Assembly: GCA_026708165.1 (NCBI GenBank) | Contig: JAPOVO010000224.1 | Span: 1 to 6,190, forward strand | DNA: 6,190 nucleotides | Source: Chloroflexota bacterium | Lineage (GTDB): Bacteria > Chloroflexota > UBA11872 > VXNJ01 | Reading direction: 5' to 3' | Part shown: positions 1-6,190 of the stretch, in pieces | How positions within the stretch are numbered: position 1 is the stretch's first letter | How the letters are laid out: each line of letters starts with the position of its first letter | The notes under the pieces: generated by a model | Told to the model about the DNA's origin: nothing | The model's input: only the letters and a program-made list of their open reading frames with translations | Database searches by the model: none | Translations under genes and position numbers: made by a program

Positions 1-198
1 TACGACCTTGAGCAGCTCGGCATCGCCAACAACGACACGACCCTCACCGCCTACATCCACGAGGGCATTGAACGCTCGTCGCCGCGCCGCCCGGAGAACG
101 CGGTTGGACTCGAACAAGCGCTCGTCGATTCGTTCGCAAGGCTGCGGCATTCGCGGTGCCATGCGCAAGAAATCCACGAAGGGACATCTGCAAGGTAG
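1..198 (+). CDS. C-terminal end of an unidentified protein (5' truncated)
   Basis: Reading frame 1 is open from the first base to a TAG at 196-198 and gives 65 residues, beginning YDLEQLGIANND and ending HEGTSAR. The start lies upstream of the window. The composition looks like a real protein: mixed hydrophobic and charged residues, a helix-like stretch VGLEQALVDSFARLR, and mostly G/C at third codon positions in the first 150 bases. The alternative frame at 8-238 gives an Arg/Ser/Thr-rich product typical of an out-of-frame shadow. I recognise no motif and cannot name a family. It runs in the same direction as the DISARM-like genes and ends 100 bases before them, so it could be another component of the same system (for instance the tail of a methyltransferase or helicase), but that is only inferred from position. 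Confidence 0.6.
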   Translation, partial: YDLEQLGIANNDTTLTAYIHEGIERSSPRRPENAVGLEQALVDSFARLRHSRCHAQEIHEGTSAR

Positions 199-298
199 TT
201 CCAGCGTTGGCAGCGCTGCGACCCGGTCGCACAGGTAGCATCGTTGTCGTGGTGGAAGCGTTCGGCTTAGTCTAAGTGTTGGCGGATCGCAGGTCGAA
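199..298 (+). promoter_or_regulatory. Intergenic region with small inverted repeats, possible weak promoter
   Basis: This 100-base gap separates the upstream partial gene from the drmA-like gene. It holds overlapping short inverted repeats: CAGCG (202-206) with CGCTG (214-218), the perfect palindrome GCAGCGCTGC (210-219), and GCGACC (218-223) with GGTCGC (225-230). There is no run of T after them, so they are not a convincing intrinsic terminator. A further inverted repeat, CTTAG (266-270) and CTAAG (272-276), could be a small operator half-site pair. A poor sigma70-like pair can be drawn (TTGTCG at 244-249, TAGTCT at 268-273, 18-base spacing), each matching consensus at only about half its positions. 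The region may carry the promoter of the drmAB operon, but read-through from the upstream gene is equally possible. Confidence 0.2.
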
Positions 299-3200
299 GT
301 GGACTACATACAGGCGAGAAAGAGACTCATCGATTGGGTGCGCCGTCAGCTCATGGGACCCGCGGGCGAAGGCGAGCTCAGAGTGTCGCCGCTAGTCCGG
401 TATCCGACAGGAGTACTGTATCCGGTCGAGCCAGACGAGTCGGGCAGGGATCCCGCCCTGATCGATTCGACCGAAGATGGCGGGCTGCTGGATGAAGACG
501 CGGAGCCGGATGAGACGGGTGAAGACGATGACCCTGCCCGGGCACGGCCCGGCCGACGCCGCCGATACGTGCCGCCCTCGTCGGTAGGATTCTCATTCTT
601 CGTGCGTGGCGAGGCGCAACTGTCGATTACCGCCTCCGCCGCCACCTACCGCGCTAACGAGGAACGAGACGCAACGGGTCAGTTTCGGCCCGGACGATTC
701 GAGAGAATTCCGTTAGAAGAACACACTGGGACTTGGTCCAAGGCGGCGCCTCCGGAAGAGTCGATTTGGCAAGGACGAGGCGGAATCGACGTTCGTATGC
801 GAGAGTACCGCAGCGGCGCAATCATTACGGTCACGCTGGTCAACCGGAACGAGGTCGACGACGTGGCACCGCGCCGCCGGCAGGCCGAGCGTGTTGGCAA
901 GTCGCTGTTCGAGGCGCGGATTGAGTGCATTGTGGAAAGCGGCGATCTTGCCGAGTATCCGCGCGTTGACCCGAGTTTGCTAACGGAAGAGGAGCAGGAA
1001 CTCGAACTGCAGTACCGGCACCAGCGCATCTACGCCGTGGGCCATGGTGCTGCAGTGGACTGGGATGTCCCCGCAAACGGGATGGCCCGGATCCGTTCGC
1101 AGTTCATGCCTTGCGTCGAAGTGCCGATCACGACCAACGAGTTTCGCGAACGCGACGCCGACTACGACGTGCTCGAGTTTCGGTGCTTGGCGGAAGCAAC
1201 GAGAATTGAGGACCTCGAACAGTTCGTCGCCGGCTACCGCGCTTGGGTTGCTGGGCAGCAACGCACCGCTGCAGGTCTGGATCACGAGCTGGAGCGCACT
1301 GCGGCCGGACGCATTTGTGATCGGATGGAAAAAGCGCTGGCCCGAATGGCCGGAAGCGTCAGTCTGCTCCGAGAGAACCCCCGTGCTGCGGAGTCGTTCC
1401 GTCTGGCTAATCGTGCGATGCGCCAGCAAATGCTGCGCCCTAGACCTGCATCAGGCAACGAAGCGGATACGGAACCCCGATGGCGACCGTTCCAACTGGC
1501 GTTTCTGCTCACGGTTATGGAGTCCGCCATCCGCGAAGAGGACGAGTTTCGGGATGTGCTCGATCTGATCTGGTTCCCGACCGGTGGCGGAAAGACCGAA
1601 GCCTACTTGGGTCTGATCGCCTTCCTGATTGTCTGGCGACGGCTCCAATACCCCGGGTCCGGGGGTGGAACGGTGGCGTTCATGCGCTACACGTTGCGCC
1701 TGTTGACACGCCAACAGTTCGAACGCGCTGCGCGGATGATCTGTGCATTGGAGCTGATGCGCAGGAACGACCCTCGCCGACTTGGGGATGAACCGATCCG
1801 TGTTGGCATGTGGGTCGGTGCGAGCGTTTCCCCCAACCGCTTTAAGGAAGCGGCACAGAGAGTGCGCGAGATTGCTGCCGGCTCGACTGACGCACGGCAC
1901 GCGCTCGTCATGGATGGCTGTCCCTGGTGCGGTACGGCGTTCGACTCGTTGCACGGCTACCGCGCCACGGCTGACGAGTTCGGCTTTCGCTGCGTGAATC
2001 CGGACTGCGGGTTCGGACGGTGTTCCGAGCCCTTGCCGTGCAATGTCGTCGACGAGGCCTTGTACGAAAGCCCGCCGTCATTGCTGATCGCCACCCTCGA
2101 CAAGTTCGCGCGGGTCGCCTGGGAAGATCGTGCGGGATCCTTCTTCGGCGTCGGGCCCGGCAACCACTGTCGCCCGCCGGAATTGGTCATCCAGGACGAA
2201 CTACATCTCGTTACCGGTCCGCTCGGTTCCATCGCGGGGCTTTACGAAGCCGGGTTCGACACGCTGCTCGCCCAGCGTGTGCGTCCCCAGTACATTGCTT
2301 CCACGGCGACCATTCGCATGGCGGAGGAGCAGGTTCGCCGCATGTATGGGCGGGAACTAGCCGTGTTTCCCCCGCCCGGATTGTCCTGCGACGACTCGTA
2401 CTTCGCGCACACCGACAGGACACGCGCGGGACGGGCCTACGTTGGCTACTTCGCCCCTCTGCTGGATCAGCAGCATTGCCTAGCGCCTTTGGCCGCCGCC
2501 CTGCTGGCAGCGCCGGCGGTGCTATTCGAGGGCCAGACGGACCAGGAAGCGCTCGTCGACGCCTGGTGGACGCAGGTGTTGTACCACGGCAGCCTGCGCG
2601 GCGTCGGGAACAGCCACAACGCCTTCCTGACCGATGTACGCGACTTTGGCCGTATGTTGGGTGCCTCCGACCAAAGCGGCGCAGCCAACGGCGACGTCGC
2701 CCGGTTCCAGAACCCTCGAATCGAGCAGCTCACGAGCATGCAGACGGCGGAGAAGAACGCTGAGACGTTTCACCGTTTGGCCATGCCGCGAACCGAATCC
2801 GAAAGCCTGGACGCGGTGTTGGCGACCAATATGGTGTCCGTCGGCCTCGACGTGGCGCGGCTCGCGTTGATGGCCGTCAACGGCCAACCGCTGACCACGG
2901 CCGAGTACATTCAGGCGACCAGTCGGGTGGGACGAGCCGATGTCCCCGGCGTGATATTCGCCAACTACTACCGCCATCAGGCGAGGAGCGTTTCGCACTT
3001 CGAGAGCTTCCGGTCGTACCACGAGTCGTTCTATCGGTTCGTGGAACCGAGCAGTGTAACGCCCCAAACCTATCAAGTCCGTGCCCGGGCCCTGCACGCG
3101 GCGCTCGTCGTCGCCGTCCGGCACGCGTGCGCCGACCTGCGCGGCAACGAGTCCGCTGGATTGTTCGACAGGAATGCACCAGACGTTCGAAAAGTCATCG

Positions 3201-3472
3201 CCGACTTCAAGAGGCGTTGCGCGAACGCGGTGGATTCGGAGCAACTGCCCGACTTGGCAGCACACGTGGACAGTCTCGTCGACGAGTGGCACGACGAGGC
3301 GTTTCGCTGCAAAGCCGACAAAAGGGCCCTCCACTATCGGGCGCCGCCGCGTGAACGGAATGCCGAACGACTGCTCTACGGTCACGGCGACACCCATCGC
3401 TCCGGGCTATGGATGACATTGCAGTCGATGCGCAACGTGGAGAGCGAGGGAGTGCTCAGGATGCATGGCTGA
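299..3472 (+). CDS. drmA: DISARM-type helicase DrmA
   Basis: A 1057-residue superfamily 2 helicase-like ATPase, within the usual size of DrmA (about 1000-1300). In DISARM, DrmA partners with DrmB to bind and act on invading phage DNA in the cytoplasm. The N terminus has the pattern I associate with DrmA: RRQLMGP at 15-21, then RYPTGVLYP at 34-42, and PPSSVGFSFFV near 92-102. An acidic stretch (about 57-78) followed by a basic one (81-89) probably forms a flexible loop. Helicase motifs follow in order: FQLAF at 398-402, Walker A FPTGGGKTE at 426-434 (K432), MRYTLRLLTRQQ at 462-473, a four-cysteine zinc-finger-like insert (C541, C544, C565, C570), a DELH box at 633-636, motif III STAT at 668-671, YHGSLR at 762-767, motif V ATNMVSVGLD at 842-851 and motif VI QATSRVGR at 872-879 with the arginine finger. 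GTG at 299 is chosen because AGG at 291-293 lies 5 bases upstream and the conserved N-terminal motif begins soon after. The gene overlaps the drmB-like gene. No frameshift or missing catalytic motif is seen. The family call rests on recognised motifs, not on an alignment. Confidence 0.88.
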   Translation: MDYIQARKRLIDWVRRQLMGPAGEGELRVSPLVRYPTGVLYPVEPDESGRDPALIDSTEDGGLLDEDAEPDETGEDDDPARARPGRRRRYVPPSSVGFSFFVRGEAQLSITASAATYRANEERDATGQFRPGRFERIPLEEHTGTWSKAAPPEESIWQGRGGIDVRMREYRSGAIITVTLVNRNEVDDVAPRRRQAERVGKSLFEARIECIVESGDLAEYPRVDPSLLTEEEQELELQYRHQRIYAVGHGAAVDWDVPANGMARIRSQFMPCVEVPITTNEFRERDADYDVLEFRCLAEATRIEDLEQFVAGYRAWVAGQQRTAAGLDHELERTAAGRICDRMEKALARMAGSVSLLRENPRAAESFRLANRAMRQQMLRPRPASGNEADTEPRWRPFQLAFLLTVMESAIREEDEFRDVLDLIWFPTGGGKTEAYLGLIAFLIVWRRLQYPGSGGGTVAFMRYTLRLLTRQQFERAARMICALELMRRNDPRRLGDEPIRVGMWVGASVSPNRFKEAAQRVREIAAGSTDARHALVMDGCPWCGTAFDSLHGYRATADEFGFRCVNPDCGFGRCSEPLPCNVVDEALYESPPSLLIATLDKFARVAWEDRAGSFFGVGPGNHCRPPELVIQDELHLVTGPLGSIAGLYEAGFDTLLAQRVRPQYIASTATIRMAEEQVRRMYGRELAVFPPPGLSCDDSYFAHTDRTRAGRAYVGYFAPLLDQQHCLAPLAAALLAAPAVLFEGQTDQEALVDAWWTQVLYHGSLRGVGNSHNAFLTDVRDFGRMLGASDQSGAANGDVARFQNPRIEQLTSMQTAEKNAETFHRLAMPRTESESLDAVLATNMVSVGLDVARLALMAVNGQPLTTAEYIQATSRVGRADVPGVIFANYYRHQARSVSHFESFRSYHESFYRFVEPSSVTPQTYQVRARALHAALVVAVRHACADLRGNESAGLFDRNAPDVRKVIADFKRRCANAVDSEQLPDLAAHVDSLVDEWHDEAFRCKADKRALHYRAPPRERNAERLLYGHGDTHRSGLWMTLQSMRNVESEGVLRMHG

Positions 3473-5243
3473 CGAGTTTCTGCCGGTTCGCCTTTCGCAC
3501 CTGCTGCGCCACTGCTCCGTGGGTGCGATCGCCCGTGGGGAAGACAGCCTCGTCGTCGTGCGCGACATCCGAGGTTGGTTCGCCAGGGGCGAAGATCCGC
3601 GCGATCAGGAGATTCGCTATGTCGACCAGGTCAAGAGCGCTCTCGGAATCAGCCAGATCTTGTGCAGGCCCCCCGTCAAGCGGGAGCGCGACGGCAACAC
3701 AACGGGCTGGATTCCGGCGCAGCGGTTCCCCTCTTGGATGCGCTGCCTTCAATGCGGCCTGATGCACTATGCCCCGTGGCGCCGCGACGATTCCGAAGAA
3801 CACCGTTGCGCAGCCTGCGGAGGCAAGTTGGAGCAGTCGCCGTGGGTGCTCGCGCACGAGAACGGCTATCTGGCGGATGCGCCGTGGCACGAGTTGGCCC
3901 ATGCGGATCCGCGAAATCCCGCCGCGCGGCAGTGTCGGGCCGATTGGCGGGAGCCCTATCTGAAGTTGGTGGATGACGACTCCGGTCGTTCGATAAGGTG
4001 TACGCGAGATGGTTGTGGTGCATTCGGTCGCTTGGAGTCGCGATGGCCCTTTGGCACCAAGACTTGGCAACAGCCTTGGATCCCCGAGCCGGCTCCCGAC
4101 CCTCCCAAGGAACCCGCCTGGCTACTTGAGATCAACGATGTCCGTGTGCATTCCGCCGACAATCGCACGGCGCTGGTCATTCCGCCGGAGTCGAGGATTC
4201 GCCGGGGCACCGTCGTGGACCGCCTCTACGGCAACTCGAAGGATCAACAGCAAATACGGCGTGCCCGGAACCCACTGGCACGAGCGGGAGCGATCCGAAC
4301 GATGGCCGGCAACTACGGTTGCCTGCCCGTGGACATCGAGCGTGCCATGCAGCAGATCGAGGAGGGTTACCCGCTCTTTGGCCAGGCGACAACGTCGCGG
4401 GATCTTCTGGTTGGTGAATACTTGGCGCTTACGGAACCCATTCCCGACCTGAAAGAGGACGAGGACTTCGTCACGGATCACCACACGCCCGCTTGGCGGA
4501 AGCTCACTCAGACGCTCGATGACGACTTCCTGCGTCGTGCCGCGGCTACCGTCGACCAATTGGTGGCGGTCGACAAGCTGAAGGAGATCATGGTCCTGAC
4601 GGGATTCCGACGCGTCAACGGCGAGTCGACGACGCCGCCGGACATCACGGGCGAGGGCGATTGGCTTCCCGCTATCGAACTCTACGGCGAGGGATTGTTC
4701 TTCACGCTCGACGAGTCGTTGCTGCGGCGTTGGGAAGCGAACCCCTCGGCGGTCGAACGCACAGCTGCCTACAAGCAACGTTTTCCCTCCGCACCGCTGC
4801 GCACCGACGTCGACATCTCGTCCCGGTTTCTCCTTTGCCATACGGTTGCACACCTGATGATTCGGCAGATCGAAGCGTCGGCCGGCTATCCTGCGGCGTC
4901 ATTGAAGGAACGCATCTATTGCGCGAGCGGTGCCGAGCCGATGGCCGGCATACTGATCTACGTTGCGGTTGCGGACGAGCGGGGCTCGTTGGGTGGCGTC
5001 ATGGAACTGGCGGCGCCGGAGCGCTTTCTACGTTTGCTCGCCACGACCTACGAGTCGGCGCAGTGGTGTTCGCTCGACCCGGTCTGCGGAGAGCAAGAGG
5101 GCCACGGTCCGGGGTTGCTCAATCGAGCGGCGTGCCACGCTTGTGCGCTGGTGCCGGAGACGAGCTGCCTATACGAGAACATCCTCCTAGATCGAGCATA
5201 TATCAAAGGCGGCGCGGACTTTCCGAGTCTGCTGGACACGTAG
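3465..5243 (+). CDS. drmB: DISARM-type DUF1998 protein DrmB
   Basis: A 592-residue protein, close to the usual DrmB length of about 600. DrmB carries the DUF1998 domain and is the partner of DrmA in the DISARM core complex; it has no known catalytic activity of its own. The N-terminal part has a zinc-ribbon-like set CLQC (94-97) and CAAC (115-118), and two further cysteines at C179 and C184. The C-terminal part shows the DUF1998 signature: CHTVAHLMI beginning at C458, then a GYPAASLKERIY segment ending at Y485, then a cysteine cluster C535, C541, C557-x2-C560 and C568 around the sequence NRAACHAC, followed by NILLDRAYI. ATG at 3465 overlaps the last 8 bases of the drmA-like gene (ATGGCTGA), which indicates translational coupling and making of the two proteins in matched amounts. 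A GAGGGA at 3446-3451 and CAGG at 3457-3460 are possible ribosome binding sites, both inside drmA. All the conserved cysteines appear intact. DUF1998 also occurs in other helicase-linked proteins, but size, order and partner favour DrmB. Confidence 0.87.
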   Translation: MADEFLPVRLSHLLRHCSVGAIARGEDSLVVVRDIRGWFARGEDPRDQEIRYVDQVKSALGISQILCRPPVKRERDGNTTGWIPAQRFPSWMRCLQCGLMHYAPWRRDDSEEHRCAACGGKLEQSPWVLAHENGYLADAPWHELAHADPRNPAARQCRADWREPYLKLVDDDSGRSIRCTRDGCGAFGRLESRWPFGTKTWQQPWIPEPAPDPPKEPAWLLEINDVRVHSADNRTALVIPPESRIRRGTVVDRLYGNSKDQQQIRRARNPLARAGAIRTMAGNYGCLPVDIERAMQQIEEGYPLFGQATTSRDLLVGEYLALTEPIPDLKEDEDFVTDHHTPAWRKLTQTLDDDFLRRAAATVDQLVAVDKLKEIMVLTGFRRVNGESTTPPDITGEGDWLPAIELYGEGLFFTLDESLLRRWEANPSAVERTAAYKQRFPSAPLRTDVDISSRFLLCHTVAHLMIRQIEASAGYPAASLKERIYCASGAEPMAGILIYVAVADERGSLGGVMELAAPERFLRLLATTYESAQWCSLDPVCGEQEGHGPGLLNRAACHACALVPETSCLYENILLDRAYIKGGADFPSLLDT

Positions 5244-5255
5244 ACCAAACCGCAG

Positions 5256-6190
5256 ATGGCCAAAAGGAAGTTCGAACTCCCGGGAATTCAGGATCTCAGC
5301 AAGGAGCAGGAGGCGGCACGCGCATTCCCGAAAGAGGGCCGGCACCTCATTGTCGGCGGACCGGGAACGGGCAAGTCGGTACTGGCGCTGATCCGCGCCC
5401 GGCGGCATTCGAGAGACGACGACGATTATCTGTTTCTAGTCTTCAACCATCTCTTGGACCGGGCGAGCGGCCAGTTGTTCGGCGATGGGCTCAAAAGCCG
5501 CACTTGGGACAAATGGTTTCGGGATATGTTTCGGGAGACGGCGAAGGAGACGGTTCCGCGCCATCCACCTGACCACAGAGGCTATCGGGCCATTGACTGG
5601 GATGGCGTTAATGAAATCGTCCACGCACTGCCCGAGGTCGGTGCTGACTTCCCCTATCTGGTCATCGATGAAGGCCAAGACATGCCGTGCGAGTTCTACG
5701 CGAGCCTTGTAAACCTCGGCTTCGCTCGTTTCTTCGTCGTTGCCGATCAGAATCAGCAGATCACGGAAGCAAATAGCAACCGGCAGGACATCCAGAACAT
5801 TCTTGACATCGACACCGAGGACGTCATCGAACTGAGAGCGAACTACCGCAACCGATATCCCGTCGCGCGACTGGCAAGGGAGTTCTATACGGGCGATCCA
5901 GCTTCCCCGCCACCGGATCTCCCGCCAGAGAGCCGGGGGGCAGTCCCTCAGCTCTTCTCGTATCGACCAGAGGACATTGAGAAGGTGGCAACCCGCATTC
6001 TGCGTTTCGCCGACCGGGATCCGCGCCAACTCATCGGCGTGATCGCACCGAGCAATACCGTCCGCGAACGTTACTTCGACGCACTTCGAACATCAGACGC
6101 AAAACTGGACAACGGTATGCCTTCGGTTAACACGTACTATATGGGTGAACGTGCAGCCGTAGCGTTCGACGAAGGCGGCATCCTCGTCAT
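5256..6190 (+). CDS. UvrD/Rep-like superfamily 1 helicase, N-terminal part (3' truncated)
   Basis: The frame from ATG 5256 stays open to the window end, giving 311 complete codons (MAKRKFELPGIQDLSKEQEA at the N terminus). It has superfamily 1 helicase motifs in order: a Q-motif-like LSKEQ at about 14-18, Walker A GGPGTGKS at 34-41 (K40), Walker B/motif II LVIDEGQD at 135-142 (D138, E139), motif III ADQNQQI at 163-169 and motif IV LRANYRN at 193-199. The last residues, EGGILVI, are where the strand leading into motif V normally starts, so motifs V and VI and any C-terminal nuclease or other domain lie beyond the window. The family unwinds or translocates along single-stranded DNA using ATP. 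The gene begins 12 bases after the drmB-like stop, on the same strand, so it is very likely in the same operon. No good Shine-Dalgarno sequence is visible before the ATG, which suggests translation partly coupled to drmB. The spacing of motifs I and II (about 100 residues) is shorter than in full UvrD, so the protein is probably a compact relative with little or no 1B insertion. It occupies the position where drmC, a PLD-family gene, is usual. Confidence 0.85.
   Translation, partial: MAKRKFELPGIQDLSKEQEAARAFPKEGRHLIVGGPGTGKSVLALIRARRHSRDDDDYLFLVFNHLLDRASGQLFGDGLKSRTWDKWFRDMFRETAKETVPRHPPDHRGYRAIDWDGVNEIVHALPEVGADFPYLVIDEGQDMPCEFYASLVNLGFARFFVVADQNQQITEANSNRQDIQNILDIDTEDVIELRANYRNRYPVARLAREFYTGDPASPPPDLPPESRGAVPQLFSYRPEDIEKVATRILRFADRDPRQLIGVIAPSNTVRERYFDALRTSDAKLDNGMPSVNTYYMGERAAVAFDEGGILV

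Noticed and set aside
8..238. 76-residue frame with an ATG start at the window's left end
   Set aside because: The product is Ser/Thr/Arg-rich with no domain-like pattern, and it overlaps the better-looking frame 1 gene tail ending at 198.
2522..3397. 291-residue open frame on the minus strand inside drmA
   Set aside because: It lies wholly opposite the region encoding helicase motifs V and VI of DrmA; long antisense frames are expected in GC-rich genes, and no motif is seen in its product.
4122..4853. 243-residue minus strand open frame within drmB
   Set aside because: It is a shadow of the DrmB frame, Arg/Val-rich with no family signature.
4661..5572. 303-residue + strand frame spanning the drmB/helicase junction
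   Set aside because: It overlaps both the DUF1998 signature and the Walker A region of the next gene in another frame, and its product is Arg/Gly-rich with no recognisable domain.
5436..6029. 197-residue minus strand open frame
   Set aside because: It is antisense to the superfamily 1 helicase motifs II to IV, which are clearly coding on the + strand.
5256..6190. Gabija-type GajB as the identity of the superfamily 1 helicase
   Set aside because: GajB is also UvrD-like, but it is paired with the OLD-family nuclease GajA, and no such gene is present; the immediate partners are drmA and drmB.
1..6190. CRISPR arrays, tRNA genes, insertion sequence ends or attachment sites
   Set aside because: No regularly spaced direct repeats, tRNA-like cloverleaf, transposase gene or paired terminal inverted repeats were seen; the window is almost entirely coding.

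Overview
The window is GC-rich bacterial DNA with densely packed genes, all on the + strand. The lineage cannot be named from the sequence; a GTG start, strong G/C preference at third codon positions and overlapping genes fit a high-GC proteobacterium or similar. It looks like part of an anti-phage defence island.

Layout: (1) bases 1-198 hold the 3' end of an unidentified gene. (2) Bases 199-298 are a short intergenic stretch with small GC-rich inverted repeats and at most a weak promoter. (3) Bases 299-3472 encode a 1057-residue superfamily 2 helicase-like protein with the hallmarks of DrmA, the DISARM helicase. (4) Bases 3465-5243 encode a 592-residue cysteine-rich DUF1998 protein matching DrmB, overlapping the drmA-like gene by 8 bases. 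(5) Bases 5256 to the window end hold the first 311 codons of a UvrD/Rep-like superfamily 1 helicase, 12 bases downstream of the drmB-like gene.

DrmA and DrmB are known to form a DNA-binding, ATP-driven complex, the core of DISARM (defence island system associated with restriction-modification). The usual third core gene, drmC, encodes a phospholipase D-like nuclease. Here the place directly after drmB is taken by a superfamily 1 helicase instead, and no methyltransferase, PLD gene or SNF2 helicase (DrmD) can be recognised in the window. The locus is therefore either a DISARM whose other genes lie outside the window, or a variant built on DrmAB plus a second helicase of a different superfamily. 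Both ends are cut, so the full gene content cannot be settled here.
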